64,000 nucleotides of DNA from Methanomicrobiales archaeon HGW-Methanomicrobiales-2 (GTDB taxonomy: Archaea > Halobacteriota > Methanomicrobia > Methanomicrobiales > Methanoculleaceae): positions 1 to 64,000 of the forward strand of contig PGYL01000019.1 of the NCBI GenBank assembly GCA_002839645.1, in the 5' to 3' direction. Under the pieces are notes generated by a model. It was not told the origin of the DNA and did no database searches. It saw only the letters and a program-made list of their open reading frames with translations. Made by a program: the position numbers and the translations under genes. The first letter of the stretch is position 1. Each line of letters begins with the position of its first letter. Shown here in pieces: positions 1 through 8,157 of the stretch.

Positions 1-116
1 ACGGTCCACTGTATGAGGACATGCCCGAGAAGAAAGGTCGTCCCAGGGACAGGCCTGGTCCGGCACCAGCCTCATCAGGGTTAGGATGAAGATCAGAATA
101 GGGTTTCAACAGAGCC
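1..116. repeat. Dispersed repeat copy A (MITE/IS end)
   Basis: This stretch ends in GGGTTTCAACAGAGCC at 101-116, the same terminal repeat as the complete element at 13587-13754. Its inner part also matches that element and the copy at 33180-33294. The left end lies outside the window, so the element type (MITE or larger IS) cannot be decided. The right end abuts the remaining 3' part of a hicA reading frame, so the element appears to have inserted in that gene. Confidence 0.75.
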
Positions 117-196
117 CAACTTTCAATAAAACGGGCACCCTGTCGGTGCGGAGCGCGTATCTCAAACAGGCAGGACTTACCATGAGGGATGAATAA
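117..196 (+). pseudogene. hicA toxin, 3' remnant
   Basis: The open frame next to the repeat ends with 'GTLSVRSAYLKQAGLTMRDE' and a TAA stop at 194-196. This resembles the C-terminus of HicA mRNA interferases (GTL..ILKQAGLT) and the end of the intact HicA at 950-1174. The stop overlaps the ATG of the following HicB (TAATG), the usual coupling in hicAB operons. Everything upstream, including the catalytic histidine region, is missing and replaced by the repeat. I call it a toxin gene destroyed by insertion. The remnant is short, so the identification rests on motif and context. Confidence 0.6.
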
Positions 197-414
197 TGTA
201 TCGATTTCTTGTCATCGTCGAGCAGACCGACGGCAACTACCCGGCATACTCCCTGGACCTTCCGGGGTGCGTGGCCACCGGGGCAACCCGCGAGGAAGCG
301 GAAGAGCGGATGCACGAGGCGATTGAGTTCCGCATCGAGGGGCTCGGGGAGGACGGACTCCCTATTCCGCCGTCGCGATCCTCGGCAATTTACGTAGCGG
401 TCGGCAGAGGGTGA
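196..414 (+). CDS. HicB-family antitoxin, orphaned
   Basis: A 72-residue protein with the HicB partial RNase-H-like fold: an N-terminal beta strand (YRFLVIVEQ), the conserved 'YSLDLPGCVATGATREEA' segment and an amphipathic helix ending in GLPIPPS. HicB antitoxins bind and neutralise HicA mRNA interferases and often autoregulate the operon. This one has no C-terminal DNA-binding domain. Its start overlaps the stop of the truncated hicA, so it is now an antitoxin without a partner, unless it can act on the intact HicA at 950-1174. Confidence 0.8.
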   Translation: MYRFLVIVEQTDGNYPAYSLDLPGCVATGATREEAEERMHEAIEFRIEGLGEDGLPIPPSRSSAIYVAVGRG

Positions 415-426
415 GCGCCTGACGGC

Positions 427-615
427 AAACTCCGGCTCCGGCAGCCCCGCCTCAGTACAGTGCCGGATCATGTCCCACGTTCCCGTGCCCATCCGCTCGA
501 TGTAGCCGGGGAGAGATATCGGTTCGGCGAGGAGGGGGTTCGCCGGCACCGACCCGTGGGCCTGCCGGAGTTTTTCGAGCGTCAGGGACGGCGGGAGCGT
601 GCCGGGCGCGGGATG
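427..615 (-). pseudogene. AlbA/HTH (divergent AAA-4) protein, C-terminal remnant
   Basis: Within a longer meaningless minus-strand frame, a segment reading about PGTLPPSLTLEKLR...NPLLAEP...GYIERMGTGTWDMIR..GLPEPEF matches the RecG-related HATPase_c_4 region of AlbA_2/Divergent-AAA proteins (putative transcriptional regulators). The flanking residues do not continue the family. It is therefore an internal relic with no start or catalytic N-terminus, lying between two toxin-antitoxin loci. Recognition is by motif only. Confidence 0.5.
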
Positions 616-719
616 AAAGCGAAGGCTACAACCGCGAACTCCGCGAGCCGCACCGACTGCAGAATCGCCGCCATAACCCCTATATAGTCTCATGGACAAT
701 TCTCCCCTGGAGGGATTGC

Positions 720-953
720 GTGTCGGAAACTCGTCTCCGTTATACGGTTCTTATGGAGCAGAATGAGGATGGAGGGTACACCGTAACGGTACCGTCCCTT
801 CCGGGATGTATCAGCGAGGGGTCTACCTGGGATGAGGCGCTGGCGCACATTGAGGAGGCGATCGCAGGATACGTCGAGGTGGCCAGGAAACTCGGCAAAC
901 CAATCCCGGTTGAGATCTCCGTTCCCCTGAACACGAGCAACGCCGGGACATGA
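720..953 (+). CDS. HicB-family antitoxin
   Basis: A 77-residue HicB-like protein starting at GTG 720. It shows the family core 'YTVTVPSLPGCISEGSTWDEA', followed by a helix ending GKPIPVE. It should neutralise the HicA encoded immediately downstream, whose ATG overlaps this stop (ATGA at 950-953). The order here is antitoxin first, the reverse of the broken pair at 117-414. No DNA-binding domain is visible, so autoregulation would need another factor. Confidence 0.85.
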   Translation: MSETRLRYTVLMEQNEDGGYTVTVPSLPGCISEGSTWDEALAHIEEAIAGYVEVARKLGKPIPVEISVPLNTSNAGT

Positions 954-1174
954 TACTTCCGAGAACCACCGGTGAGAAGGTGGTCAGTGCTCTCAGGAAA
1001 GCCGGGTTCGAGGTGGTCGGCACCCGGGGAAGCCACTACTACCTCTATCACGCGCAGCGTGATGTCATCGTCACGGTTCCCCTGCATTCCAAAAAGACCC
1101 TTGCGCCCAAGACCCTTCAGACGATTCTTTTCCAGGCCGGGATCACTGTCGACGAGTTCCGGGCGCTCCTGTAG
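950..1174 (+). CDS. HicA-family mRNA interferase toxin
   Basis: A 74-residue basic protein with the double-stranded-RNA-binding fold of HicA. The conserved 'VVGTRGSHYYLYH' segment carries the catalytic histidine (GSH motif) and is followed by 'TVPLHSKKTLAPKTL' and a C-terminal helix ILFQAGITVDEF. HicA toxins cleave mRNA independently of ribosomes and are held by HicB. It overlaps the upstream hicB by 4 nt and all expected motifs are intact, so it is probably functional. Confidence 0.88.
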   Translation: MILPRTTGEKVVSALRKAGFEVVGTRGSHYYLYHAQRDVIVTVPLHSKKTLAPKTLQTILFQAGITVDEFRALL

Positions 1175-1452
1175 TCTGTTGCCCGTTCGTTCTCCTGCCG
1201 GTCCCCGGTAGAACGTAGGGGCGTTACTCTACCTGCAGGATCTCGACGGCCTCCCGTGCTGTCTCTATCGTCTCGTAGACGGTCCCCCCGCACCCACCGG
1301 GTCGACCCCGCGTTCGAATCGGCCGGAGCGGAATAAAGGTCAATATGGTTGAAGGCAGAAACGTTGACGTGAGCATCTCCATTGCCGGAACGGTTCGTTT
1401 CCCCGGGACGGCATGGAGGCGTTCTCTCGATCCCGCAGGAACGGTACGAGCC

Positions 1453-2106
1453 ATGGAGATGCATAAAGAGATTCTTGCCGCCTTCCCCGGTCTCTCGGTT
1501 GCAGAGGGCGATGTCGGGCCGCTCTCGATTCAGGAGAAGAGCCCGCCCTTAAAAGCCCTGAACGACGAGATCGTCCGTTCGGTACGAGAACGGTATACGC
1601 TGGAGAGGATCAAAGATGAACCTCTCTTCAGGGCGTACAGGGACTTCTTCTGGAGGGTTGGCGTCGATCCGACCAAGACGCGGCCCGCCTCGGAGGCGCT
1701 GGTGAGAAGGATCCTGGCCGGGAAGGTGCTCCCGACGATCAACACCGCGGTGGACGCCTATAACCTGGCCTCGGTCCGCACAGGCATACCCATCGCCGCT
1801 TTCGACACCGATACCCTGGGCGGGGATCTCACGATGCGGTTTGCAGAAGAGGGTGAAGCGTTCCTCGGCATCGGGATGGCGGCACCCGTTATTCTCCATA
1901 AGAACCAGGTTATCCTGACGGATGAAGACGCGATCGTCGCCGTCTACCCGTACCGCGACTCCGATGCAACAAAGATCACCCTCGCCACAACGACGGTCCA
2001 TATCGTGGCATGCGGCGTGCCGGGGGTTGAACGAGAGAAGGTGCATTCGGCATACGAACAGGCCGTCGCATACCTGCGGGAATACGCTTCGGGCACCCGG
2101 CGATGA
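1453..2106 (+). CDS. B3/B4 tRNA-binding domain protein
   Basis: About 217 residues resembling the stand-alone B3/B4 domain of the phenylalanyl-tRNA synthetase beta chain (COG3382). The supporting segment is RDFFWRVGVDPTKTRPASEALVRRIL...LPTINTAVDAYNLASV, with GGDLTMRFA further on. Stand-alone B3/B4 proteins are thought to act in tRNA or amino-acid quality control, but substrates are mostly unknown. The ORF opens at 1345; I place the start at ATG 1453 (or 1459) because homology begins there and the first 36 residues look like read-in. Confidence 0.75.
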   Translation: MEMHKEILAAFPGLSVAEGDVGPLSIQEKSPPLKALNDEIVRSVRERYTLERIKDEPLFRAYRDFFWRVGVDPTKTRPASEALVRRILAGKVLPTINTAVDAYNLASVRTGIPIAAFDTDTLGGDLTMRFAEEGEAFLGIGMAAPVILHKNQVILTDEDAIVAVYPYRDSDATKITLATTTVHIVACGVPGVEREKVHSAYEQAVAYLREYASGTRR

Positions 2107-2177
2107 GGAGAAGCGGACCTGCGCTCTCTATCTTCGGTTGCCGAAACCTACATGTGGTTCTCCGGGTATTGCCGGCT

Positions 2178-2570
<393 letters not shown>

Positions 2571-2708
2571 TGGCTGCAACGAAGAGGATTCCCGTATCGG
2601 AGGTCATTCATCCGCTCAGACGGTCTGTCCGCCCTTTCTTGATGGGACTGTGATCATGCCGGGCCCCTGCCCTCGGGAGTAGCAGGCCTGCCATGTTAAT
2701 AAGGAATC

Positions 2709-2751
2709 TGTTATATATCATATTCGTTATATATCACAATAGTTAGGTGTT
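2709..2751 (+). promoter_or_regulatory. Promoter with duplicated TATA-like motif
   Basis: GTTATATATCA occurs twice, 16 bp apart (about 2710 and 2726), just upstream of the ATPase pair. It is followed by the AGGTG Shine-Dalgarno sequence that fixes the start at 2756. The double motif could be two TATA boxes or a direct-repeat operator overlapping one. Confidence 0.5.
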
Positions 2752-2755
2752 GTGC

Positions 2756-3943
2756 ATGTTGCCTGTAGGAAGTCCCGCAACGGGAGACGACTTCATCGAC
2801 CGCGAACGCGAGACCGCGTTCATCCTGGCTACGATCGAGAAAGACCACGTCATGCTCGTCGCCCCCCGGCGGTTCGGCAAGACCTCGATCATGCGAAAGA
2901 TCGAGCGAGACCTGGAGAGCAGACATAAGCCATGCGTCTTCCTCGAAGTCGAGAGCGTGAACTCGCCGGGAGAGTTCATCACCGATCTCGTTACGGCGCT
3001 GATCGAGTGCGGGGGAGCAAACCATAAGACCCGGTTTTTCTCCGCTCTCGGGAAGGCGTTCGCCCGGCTGCAGGAGAGCATCGACGAGATCGAGACCCCG
3101 GTCTTCAGGGCAAAACTCCGCAGCCGCCTGAGAGCGGAGTTCTCAGACGACTGGCACGAGAAGGCGAAGAACCTGGATGCCATCTTTGCAGAGGTCGACG
3201 GACCGGTCTGCATCATCTTAGACGAGTTCCCGGTTGCGATACAGAACATGGAGGCCGACGACGCACGGAAGTTCCTGCACTGGTTCCGGCGGCTGCGGCA
3301 GGACTCGCCCGGAGTGAGGTTCATCGTCGGAGGCTCGGTCAGCATCGACCACGTCGTCTACGGCGTCGGCGGAACCCCGGTCATCAACGACTTCCGGAGG
3401 GTCACCATCGGCGGGTTCGAAAAAGGTGTTGCGCTCTCCGTCGTAGAACGGGTTTTTTGGGGAGAAGGCTGGGAGTATTCCCCGGAGATCGGGCGAGCCG
3501 TCCTCGACTGCGTGGGCGACCCCTGCATCCCCTACTTCCTCATGATCGTCCTCTCCGGCCTGAAGGAAGAGGTCGACATCTCCGGAGGGGCGCCCTCCCC
3601 GGCGCTGGTCGAGAGGGTCTACAACAAACGAATCCTCGGCAGCGAGGGGCGCCACTACTTCGAGCACTACTCGCACCGTCTCCAGATCACCTACTCCGAT
3701 CAGGAGGCAAAAGCCGCCCGCGCCATCTTAAGCAGGGTGAGTGCCGCAGAATCTCTGCCTGTGGCCATTGCATACGATATCTTCAGGAGGAGCACCGCAT
3801 CGGAGAGCGAAGATGCGTTTTTGGCGCTGCTGGCGCAGTTGAACCACGATTTTTACGTCACCATGGATACTCCCGGCGAGTTGCGGTTCTACTCGAAGAT
3901 GCTTCGGGACTGGTGGAGGATTTACCATGCCAACATCGGGTAG
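2756..3943 (+). CDS. AAA+ ATPase, first of an overlapping pair
   Basis: A 395-residue P-loop ATPase of the archaeal ATPase / COG1672-like group. The Walker A motif is APRRFGKTS (about 36-44), Walker B VCIILDEFP (about 151-159) and a sensor-like VGGSVSID follows. The C-terminal part is helical, with a possible winged helix. The start is ATG 2756 because AGGTG lies 6 nt upstream; the GTG at 2747 is inside that site. The next ATPase starts 17 nt before this stop, so the two are translationally coupled and probably form one complex. Members of this superfamily include STAND-like signalling ATPases and mobile-element proteins. The function here is unknown. Confidence 0.75.
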   Translation: MLPVGSPATGDDFIDRERETAFILATIEKDHVMLVAPRRFGKTSIMRKIERDLESRHKPCVFLEVESVNSPGEFITDLVTALIECGGANHKTRFFSALGKAFARLQESIDEIETPVFRAKLRSRLRAEFSDDWHEKAKNLDAIFAEVDGPVCIILDEFPVAIQNMEADDARKFLHWFRRLRQDSPGVRFIVGGSVSIDHVVYGVGGTPVINDFRRVTIGGFEKGVALSVVERVFWGEGWEYSPEIGRAVLDCVGDPCIPYFLMIVLSGLKEEVDISGGAPSPALVERVYNKRILGSEGRHYFEHYSHRLQITYSDQEAKAARAILSRVSAAESLPVAIAYDIFRRSTASESEDAFLALLAQLNHDFYVTMDTPGELRFYSKMLRDWWRIYHANIG

Positions 3944-5570
3944 CGCAGCCGTCTACCGCTACTTCCCCGGGGCGCTGGATAAAGAAACGCTCCAATGCCT
4001 TCTCGTCGGCCGGGAAAACCTCCTCGAAGACATGCTGGAAGAACTGGACCGGGCGTCTCGGAGCGGAACGCCGCGCTTCTTCCTCCTCGCCGGGGACCGG
4101 GGCGCCGGGAAATCTCACCTGCTGAGCCTGCTCTACCACAGGGTTCACGACAACCTCTCCGGGCGGATAACCCCTGTGAAACTCGCGGATGAGGAGTATT
4201 CGATATTCAGGGCGTCGGACTTCTTTCTCCGGGTGCTCGAGGAGATGGGGGTCGATACTTCGGAGATCGTCGCGCTCGGCGACGACCACCTGATCCGCGA
4301 CGCCGCGGTCGATACGCTCGCTGAAGCGGCCGCTGGAAGACAGATCGCGGTATTCGTCGATAACGTGCACGAGCTCTTCAACCAGATGGATAAGAGCGAG
4401 ATCCGGGCGCTGCGGTCGATATTCCAGCGGACGGATCTCTTTTCAGTGGTTGCGTCGGCACCGTCGCTCTTCCCCGGGATATCGGAGCACGACGAGCCTT
4501 TCTACAACTTCTTCCGGGTCTTTCACCTCCGGGGACTCGAACCCGCCGAAGCGAAGGAACTCATGAAGAGGGTCGCACGGCTGGACGGCAACACCACCTT
4601 CATCGAGAACTTCTCCGATTACGAGCCCGGCATCGAGGGGCTGCTGCACCTTGTCGGCGGCAGTCCGCGGCTGGCCGTCCGGATATATGAGACCGCCTCG
4701 ATAGCCGGGACCGACGATATGGGGGCTGTCTTCTTCAGGATGATGGACGAGCAGACGCCCTACTACCGTGAGGTCTTCCGGAGACTTCCCGGGCAGCGGA
4801 GGATCATCTTCGACACCATCCTCAGCGCGGATACTCCCCTTACGCCGAAGGATCTCGCGGAGCGTGCCCGGCTGAACCTGGCGACGGTGAACGCGCAGCT
4901 CCGGAGGCTGGAGGCAGACGGCTACGTTGTCTCCCGGCCGATGAGGAAGAGGACATCGTATGAGGTCCGGGATCGCCTCTTCTGGTTCTGGCGGGCGATG
5001 CGCAGACCGGGCGGCCGGGACCGCGTGGTTGCTCTCATCGAGTTTCTGGAAGCCTGGCACGAGCGGCCGGCGGTTATGGAGGGCAAACCCCTGCAGGAGC
5101 CGTCGGCCTCGTATGCCGCCGGGAAACGAGCCGATGCGCTGGCGGCGATCGGGAAGGCGCACCCGGGAGACCCGGACGAGGAGGCGCAATTGGTGCAGAT
5201 CGCGCTTGATCTCGCACGTAAGGAGTTGCTGGACGGAAACGAGGCGAACGGCCTCTCCCTGATCCGGGCGGCATATGCGCACGCGAGCCGCGTGGACCCG
5301 GACACGGCAAGAAGGATTACGGCAGGGTTCCTGAAAGGGATCGTCGGGGAGGGGGAAGTCTCCCCGGTCAGGAGCGCCGTTCGTGAGATCATCGCGTCCG
5401 GGGGCGCCGGGTTTGAGGGATTCTTAAAGCCGGTCGCGGACGCCGTCGCGATCATCGAGGCGAACGATACGAGGCTGTATTACACGAGACTGCAGCCGGA
5501 GGAGCGGGCGGTCGTTGCCGGGATTGTACGGGCGATCACGGGATCGGATGAGCTGGTGCCGGGACTCTGA
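3927..5570 (+). CDS. AAA+ ATPase with winged-helix domain, second of pair
   Basis: A 547-residue ATPase: Walker A AGDRGAGKSH (about 55-64), Walker B IAVFVDNVHEL (about 140-150), then a winged-helix domain around 290-350 (TPKDLAERARLNLATVNAQLRRLEADGYV) and a helical C-terminal region of about 170 residues that may be repeat-like. GGTGGAGG upstream supports the start inside the preceding gene. Walker B carries Asp-Asn rather than Asp-Glu, so hydrolysis may be slow or the subunit may be a regulatory partner. The layout (ATPase plus HTH) recalls Orc/Cdc6-like or STAND regulators, but I do not recognise the family. Confidence 0.72.
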   Translation: MPTSGSAAVYRYFPGALDKETLQCLLVGRENLLEDMLEELDRASRSGTPRFFLLAGDRGAGKSHLLSLLYHRVHDNLSGRITPVKLADEEYSIFRASDFFLRVLEEMGVDTSEIVALGDDHLIRDAAVDTLAEAAAGRQIAVFVDNVHELFNQMDKSEIRALRSIFQRTDLFSVVASAPSLFPGISEHDEPFYNFFRVFHLRGLEPAEAKELMKRVARLDGNTTFIENFSDYEPGIEGLLHLVGGSPRLAVRIYETASIAGTDDMGAVFFRMMDEQTPYYREVFRRLPGQRRIIFDTILSADTPLTPKDLAERARLNLATVNAQLRRLEADGYVVSRPMRKRTSYEVRDRLFWFWRAMRRPGGRDRVVALIEFLEAWHERPAVMEGKPLQEPSASYAAGKRADALAAIGKAHPGDPDEEAQLVQIALDLARKELLDGNEANGLSLIRAAYAHASRVDPDTARRITAGFLKGIVGEGEVSPVRSAVREIIASGGAGFEGFLKPVADAVAIIEANDTRLYYTRLQPEERAVVAGIVRAITGSDELVPGL

Positions 5571-5737
5571 CCGTTTCGGTTATTTATTCTGCAGGCTTTG
5601 GATCTCGCGGCCTCCGGCGGGAGCAGGATTACCGTGATTGGCAGATGATCGCCGGGATCGATGAGACTGGCGAGTTCGTAGCCTTCGACCCGGACGAGAT
5701 CCTGCAGGACGACTGACATGCCGGGGAGCAGGAGAGC

Positions 5738-6019
5738 GTGTTTACCATTGTCATCGAGCGAAGGGCACGGGAATTTGTAAAAAGGCTCCCCCCAAAAACC
5801 CGGCGGATCATCGTCGAGAAGATCCTGGAACTCAAGGAAGACCCGTTTCCGGGAGAAAACAAGGAAAAACCCGAGTATCCTAACCCTCCTGCAGTCTATC
5901 GCCTGCATATCGGCAGGTCCTTCACGGTATTTTATGTCATCGAGCAGGAGGAGAATATCGTCAAGATCGAGAAGATCCTGACGATCGAGAAGGCCCATAA
6001 AGAGTACTCCCGCAGGTAA
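5738..6019 (+). CDS. RelE/ParE-family toxin, apparently orphan
   Basis: A 93-residue RelE-fold protein: an N-terminal strand FTIVIERRAREFVKRLPP, a basic helix pair and a C-terminal sheet with YRLHIGRSFTVFYVIEQEENIVKIEKIL. RelE toxins cleave mRNA in the ribosome. The start is GTG 5738, preceded by GGAG. No complete antitoxin gene lies in the 167 nt upstream; there is only a short open stretch ending FDPDEILQDD before TGA 5714-5716. The pair may be broken, or the antitoxin may be very small. Confidence 0.8.
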   Translation: MFTIVIERRAREFVKRLPPKTRRIIVEKILELKEDPFPGENKEKPEYPNPPAVYRLHIGRSFTVFYVIEQEENIVKIEKILTIEKAHKEYSRR

Positions 6020-6611
6020 GATCCGGCTCTCGCCACCGTCGCCTGGCCGAGAAAGGTCAGGCAGTACTTTTGGTGCCGGCTACCAGGTTTCCCGGGACCT
6101 CACTACTACCCTGATGAGATATTCACACCCATACTGCTCCAGGAAGTGCCGGGATGGAGCCGCGGGTTCAAACCCGCCCGGTCTATCTTTGCGAAAGAAC
6201 ATTCATCCATAGTTGAACCAATAGAATAGCGCCGTTGACGGTATCCGGGCACGCCTGTGATGAGAGAAGACCCCCGGGATCGCCGGTTTAGTTCGATTAT
6301 ACCCCGATGAAAACAAACATTTGTGCCGGGGTATAGTCGAACGTAAAAGATCACGTTTACGGCGCGCCGAAAACCTACAGGTGACCCGGGGGTTATTCAT
6401 TCCCCTGCAGAACTTGCTTGTTGCCGACCAATTCGCTAGTGGACTCAACCTGATTTTGTTTCATCCAGCACCATTGGGTGTGTGCGTGGGTGAAAAAGGA
6501 CACGATATGGCTGGGCTGCCCGGGATGAAAAACCACAATATGGATACCTGATCCGTACCCGAAGTATTATCCCCTTCCGCTCCAACATCTACTCAAAGTT
6601 GAAAGTAGCCT
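6020..6611. other. Gene-poor region with a palindromic element
   Basis: No credible coding region is visible in these 592 bp. GCGGGTTCAAACCCGC near 6162 resembles a tRNA T-arm, but the loop has only 6 nt and no other tRNA arms fit. The main content is the palindromic structure at 6231-6365. The last 60 bp before 6612 probably hold the promoter for the wHTH/YwgA/PemK operon. Confidence 0.6.
6231..6365. repeat. 135-bp palindromic element
   Basis: The outer arms GCGCCGT (6231-6237) and ACGGCGC (6359-6365) enclose a near-perfect 16-bp inverted repeat, GTTCGATTATACCCCG (6291-6306) against CGGGGTATAGTCGAAC (6327-6342), with one mismatch and a 20-nt AT-rich loop. A further short stem CGTAAA/TTTACG follows. 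It may be a MITE-like element, a structured RNA or a large terminator for the RelE transcript. Confidence 0.55.
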
Positions 6612-6953
6612 ATGCCTGACGATTTTATAGCAATCGTGGAAGAATCCGAGGACGTGGACAGCACCCTCATCTCCCGGGTGCGCCTGGAGATACTCTGGGC
6701 GCTCTCCGAGCTCGGGGAGGACGGGGCCACCGCCCGGCAGCTCAAGGCCGGGCTGAACCTGAGCGACGGTGTGCTCTATGCAAACCTCAAGAAACTTGTC
6801 GGGATGGGCTACCTCCGCTCCGAGAAGGTGGCGATCGAGGGTAAGGAACTCGAACTTTACGCTATAACCCCGGAAGGGCTTCTCGCGTGGCGGCGTGTCC
6901 GGGGCTGGCTCTGCACACTCCTGGGCTGCGAAGGTGATGTCTGTGGACGATAG
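6612..6953 (+). CDS. Winged-helix transcriptional regulator
   Basis: A 113-residue protein with a PadR/MarR-like winged helix: LISRVRLEILWALSEL, then GATARQLKAGLNLSDGVLYANLKKLVGMGYL, and a beta wing ELELYAITPEGLLAW. It probably binds DNA as a dimer. It is the first gene of an operon with the YwgA-like protein (overlapping its 3' end) and the PemK/MazF toxin, so it may control toxin-antitoxin expression. A short C-terminal tail has cysteines (CTLLGCEGDVC), possibly a metal or redox site; this is weak. Confidence 0.75.
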   Translation: MPDDFIAIVEESEDVDSTLISRVRLEILWALSELGEDGATARQLKAGLNLSDGVLYANLKKLVGMGYLRSEKVAIEGKELELYAITPEGLLAWRRVRGWLCTLLGCEGDVCGR

Positions 6954-7473
6954 AAGCAAAGTCATTGCCTGCTTTCGGGAAGCGGGGTTCAGGATGGACA
7001 AAGACCGGTTCGAGCACCGGCTCATCGCTCAGAAGTTCGTCTACCTGCTGAAGCTGAAGGGCGTTGAATTCGCGTATCCGTTTCGCCTCTACGTCCGGGG
7101 ACCCTACTCGCCAACTCTCGCACGGGAGTACTACCAGTACGCCGACGAGTTTTCCCGGTGCGAGACGGATCTGGCTCTATCTCCTGCCGAAGCGGATTCT
7201 GTTGCCGGGCTCAACGGCCTCTTCGACAAAAGCCCGTCTTTGCTTGAGATCGGGGCGACCTACGGGTATCTGGCCTACGAGATGCATCAGCCGCCGCAGC
7301 AGGCGTACCGGACGGTGAAGAGGATGAAGTCCTTTTACTCCAACGAGCAGATCGTTAAGGGCGTCAACCGGGCGAAGCAGTACCTCTTCGTCCCCACCGA
7401 CGACGAGGCGGCGGCGCTCGAAACCGAGCTGCAGGAGTGGCAGCGGGCCGGGATTCGGTCGATGAGGCATTAG
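6943..7473 (+). CDS. YwgA-like protein, candidate antitoxin
   Basis: About 176 residues of the YwgA type (COG3432). The helical segment 'LIAQKFVYLLKLKGVEFAY' is followed by LYVRGPYSPTLAREYYQYAD, and the C-terminus is helical. AGGTGAT at 6932-6938 favours a GTG start at 6943; ATG 6937 is the alternative. The kLvYLl...GPys..L pattern recalls the SocA/Panacea antitoxin domain. The gene ends one base before a PemK/MazF toxin that lacks a standard MazE, so I infer that it is the antitoxin. Confidence 0.65.
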   Translation: MDDRSKVIACFREAGFRMDKDRFEHRLIAQKFVYLLKLKGVEFAYPFRLYVRGPYSPTLAREYYQYADEFSRCETDLALSPAEADSVAGLNGLFDKSPSLLEIGATYGYLAYEMHQPPQQAYRTVKRMKSFYSNEQIVKGVNRAKQYLFVPTDDEAAALETELQEWQRAGIRSMRH

Positions 7474-7474
7474 G

Positions 7475-7810
7475 ATGCGCCGGAGCAGGGGCGATATCTG
7501 GTTCGTCGATCTGGCCGACGCGCGGGGGCATGAACAGAGCGGCCTGCGCCCTGCCTTGGTGCTGGCCGCCTCCTATGGGGGCATGACGGTCGTGGTCCCG
7601 CTCACGACGACTCCGGCGGCTTTTTCGTTCCCGCACACCCACGGCATCGAGAAGAGTTCACAGAACGGGCTCTCCTCCAGTAGTGCGGCGCTGGTCTTCC
7701 AGATTGTCGCCCTCTCACAAGACCGTTTCGTCAAAAAGATCGGGCGGTGTTCGGTCGAGGATATGGAGGCGATAAGCGTTCTTTTGAAGGACCTGTTGTC
7801 GCTGGGATAG
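7475..7810 (+). CDS. PemK/MazF-family mRNA interferase toxin
   Basis: A 111-residue MazF-fold protein beginning RRSRGDIWFVDLAD, the usual 'rGdIwwvdl' opening of PemK/MazF endoribonucleases. It contains the 'GLRPALVLAA' strand with the catalytic arginine (R-P), a central VVVPLTT segment and the C-terminal SQDRFVKKIGRCSVEDM. It should cleave single-stranded RNA at short motifs. It starts one base after the YwgA-like stop and shares its operon. There is no AbrB-fold MazE nearby. Confidence 0.85.
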   Translation: MRRSRGDIWFVDLADARGHEQSGLRPALVLAASYGGMTVVVPLTTTPAAFSFPHTHGIEKSSQNGLSSSSAALVFQIVALSQDRFVKKIGRCSVEDMEAISVLLKDLLSLG

Positions 7811-7964
7811 CAGTTCTTTCCGGGGGAGAGGGTGGCGTGCAGTCGCCGCCGAATACCGGTTTCTTGCGGGTCGTTGGGCATATTCCCTTTCAAAAACAAA
7901 GAATGAACCTCTGTCAGGCATCTGATTTTTTCGTCTGTGTTTTAAGAACACAACTTTAAGTTAT

Positions 7965-8070
7965 AGATTAACCGACAGTTATAATATAACCCAGAGATAT
8001 AATCGTCTGGTGAGACTATCTCCGGGCAGAAGCCTGGAGATGATACCTCCCGATGGGAGGATGAATCACA
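7965..8070 (+). promoter_or_regulatory. AT-rich promoter and double-hairpin leader before nudC
   Basis: AGTTATAATATAACCC near 7978 is a likely TATA region. The leader then contains two compact hairpins, CTCCGGGCAGAAGCCTGGAG (about 8030-8049) and CCTCCCGATGGGAGG (about 8046-8060). GGGAGG is followed by ATGs at 8061 and 8070 that open a 33-codon leader frame overlapping nudC out of frame, which could mean translational control. Confidence 0.45.
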
Positions 8071-8157
8071 TGGACGCTCAACAAATACAATGGGATTCCT
8101 GTGGAAACGTGTACAGAAGGGAAAGACCCGGGCATGTACCGGGAATCGGGGTTTGTC

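Noticed and set aside
1224-1300. Possible gene end YETIETAREAVEILQVE on the minus strand
   Set aside because: The ending looks protein-like, but the rest of the frame does not and no homology is recognised.
6150-6185. tRNA-like T arm GCGGGTTCAAACCCGC
   Set aside because: The loop has 6 nt and no matching acceptor, D or anticodon arm is present.
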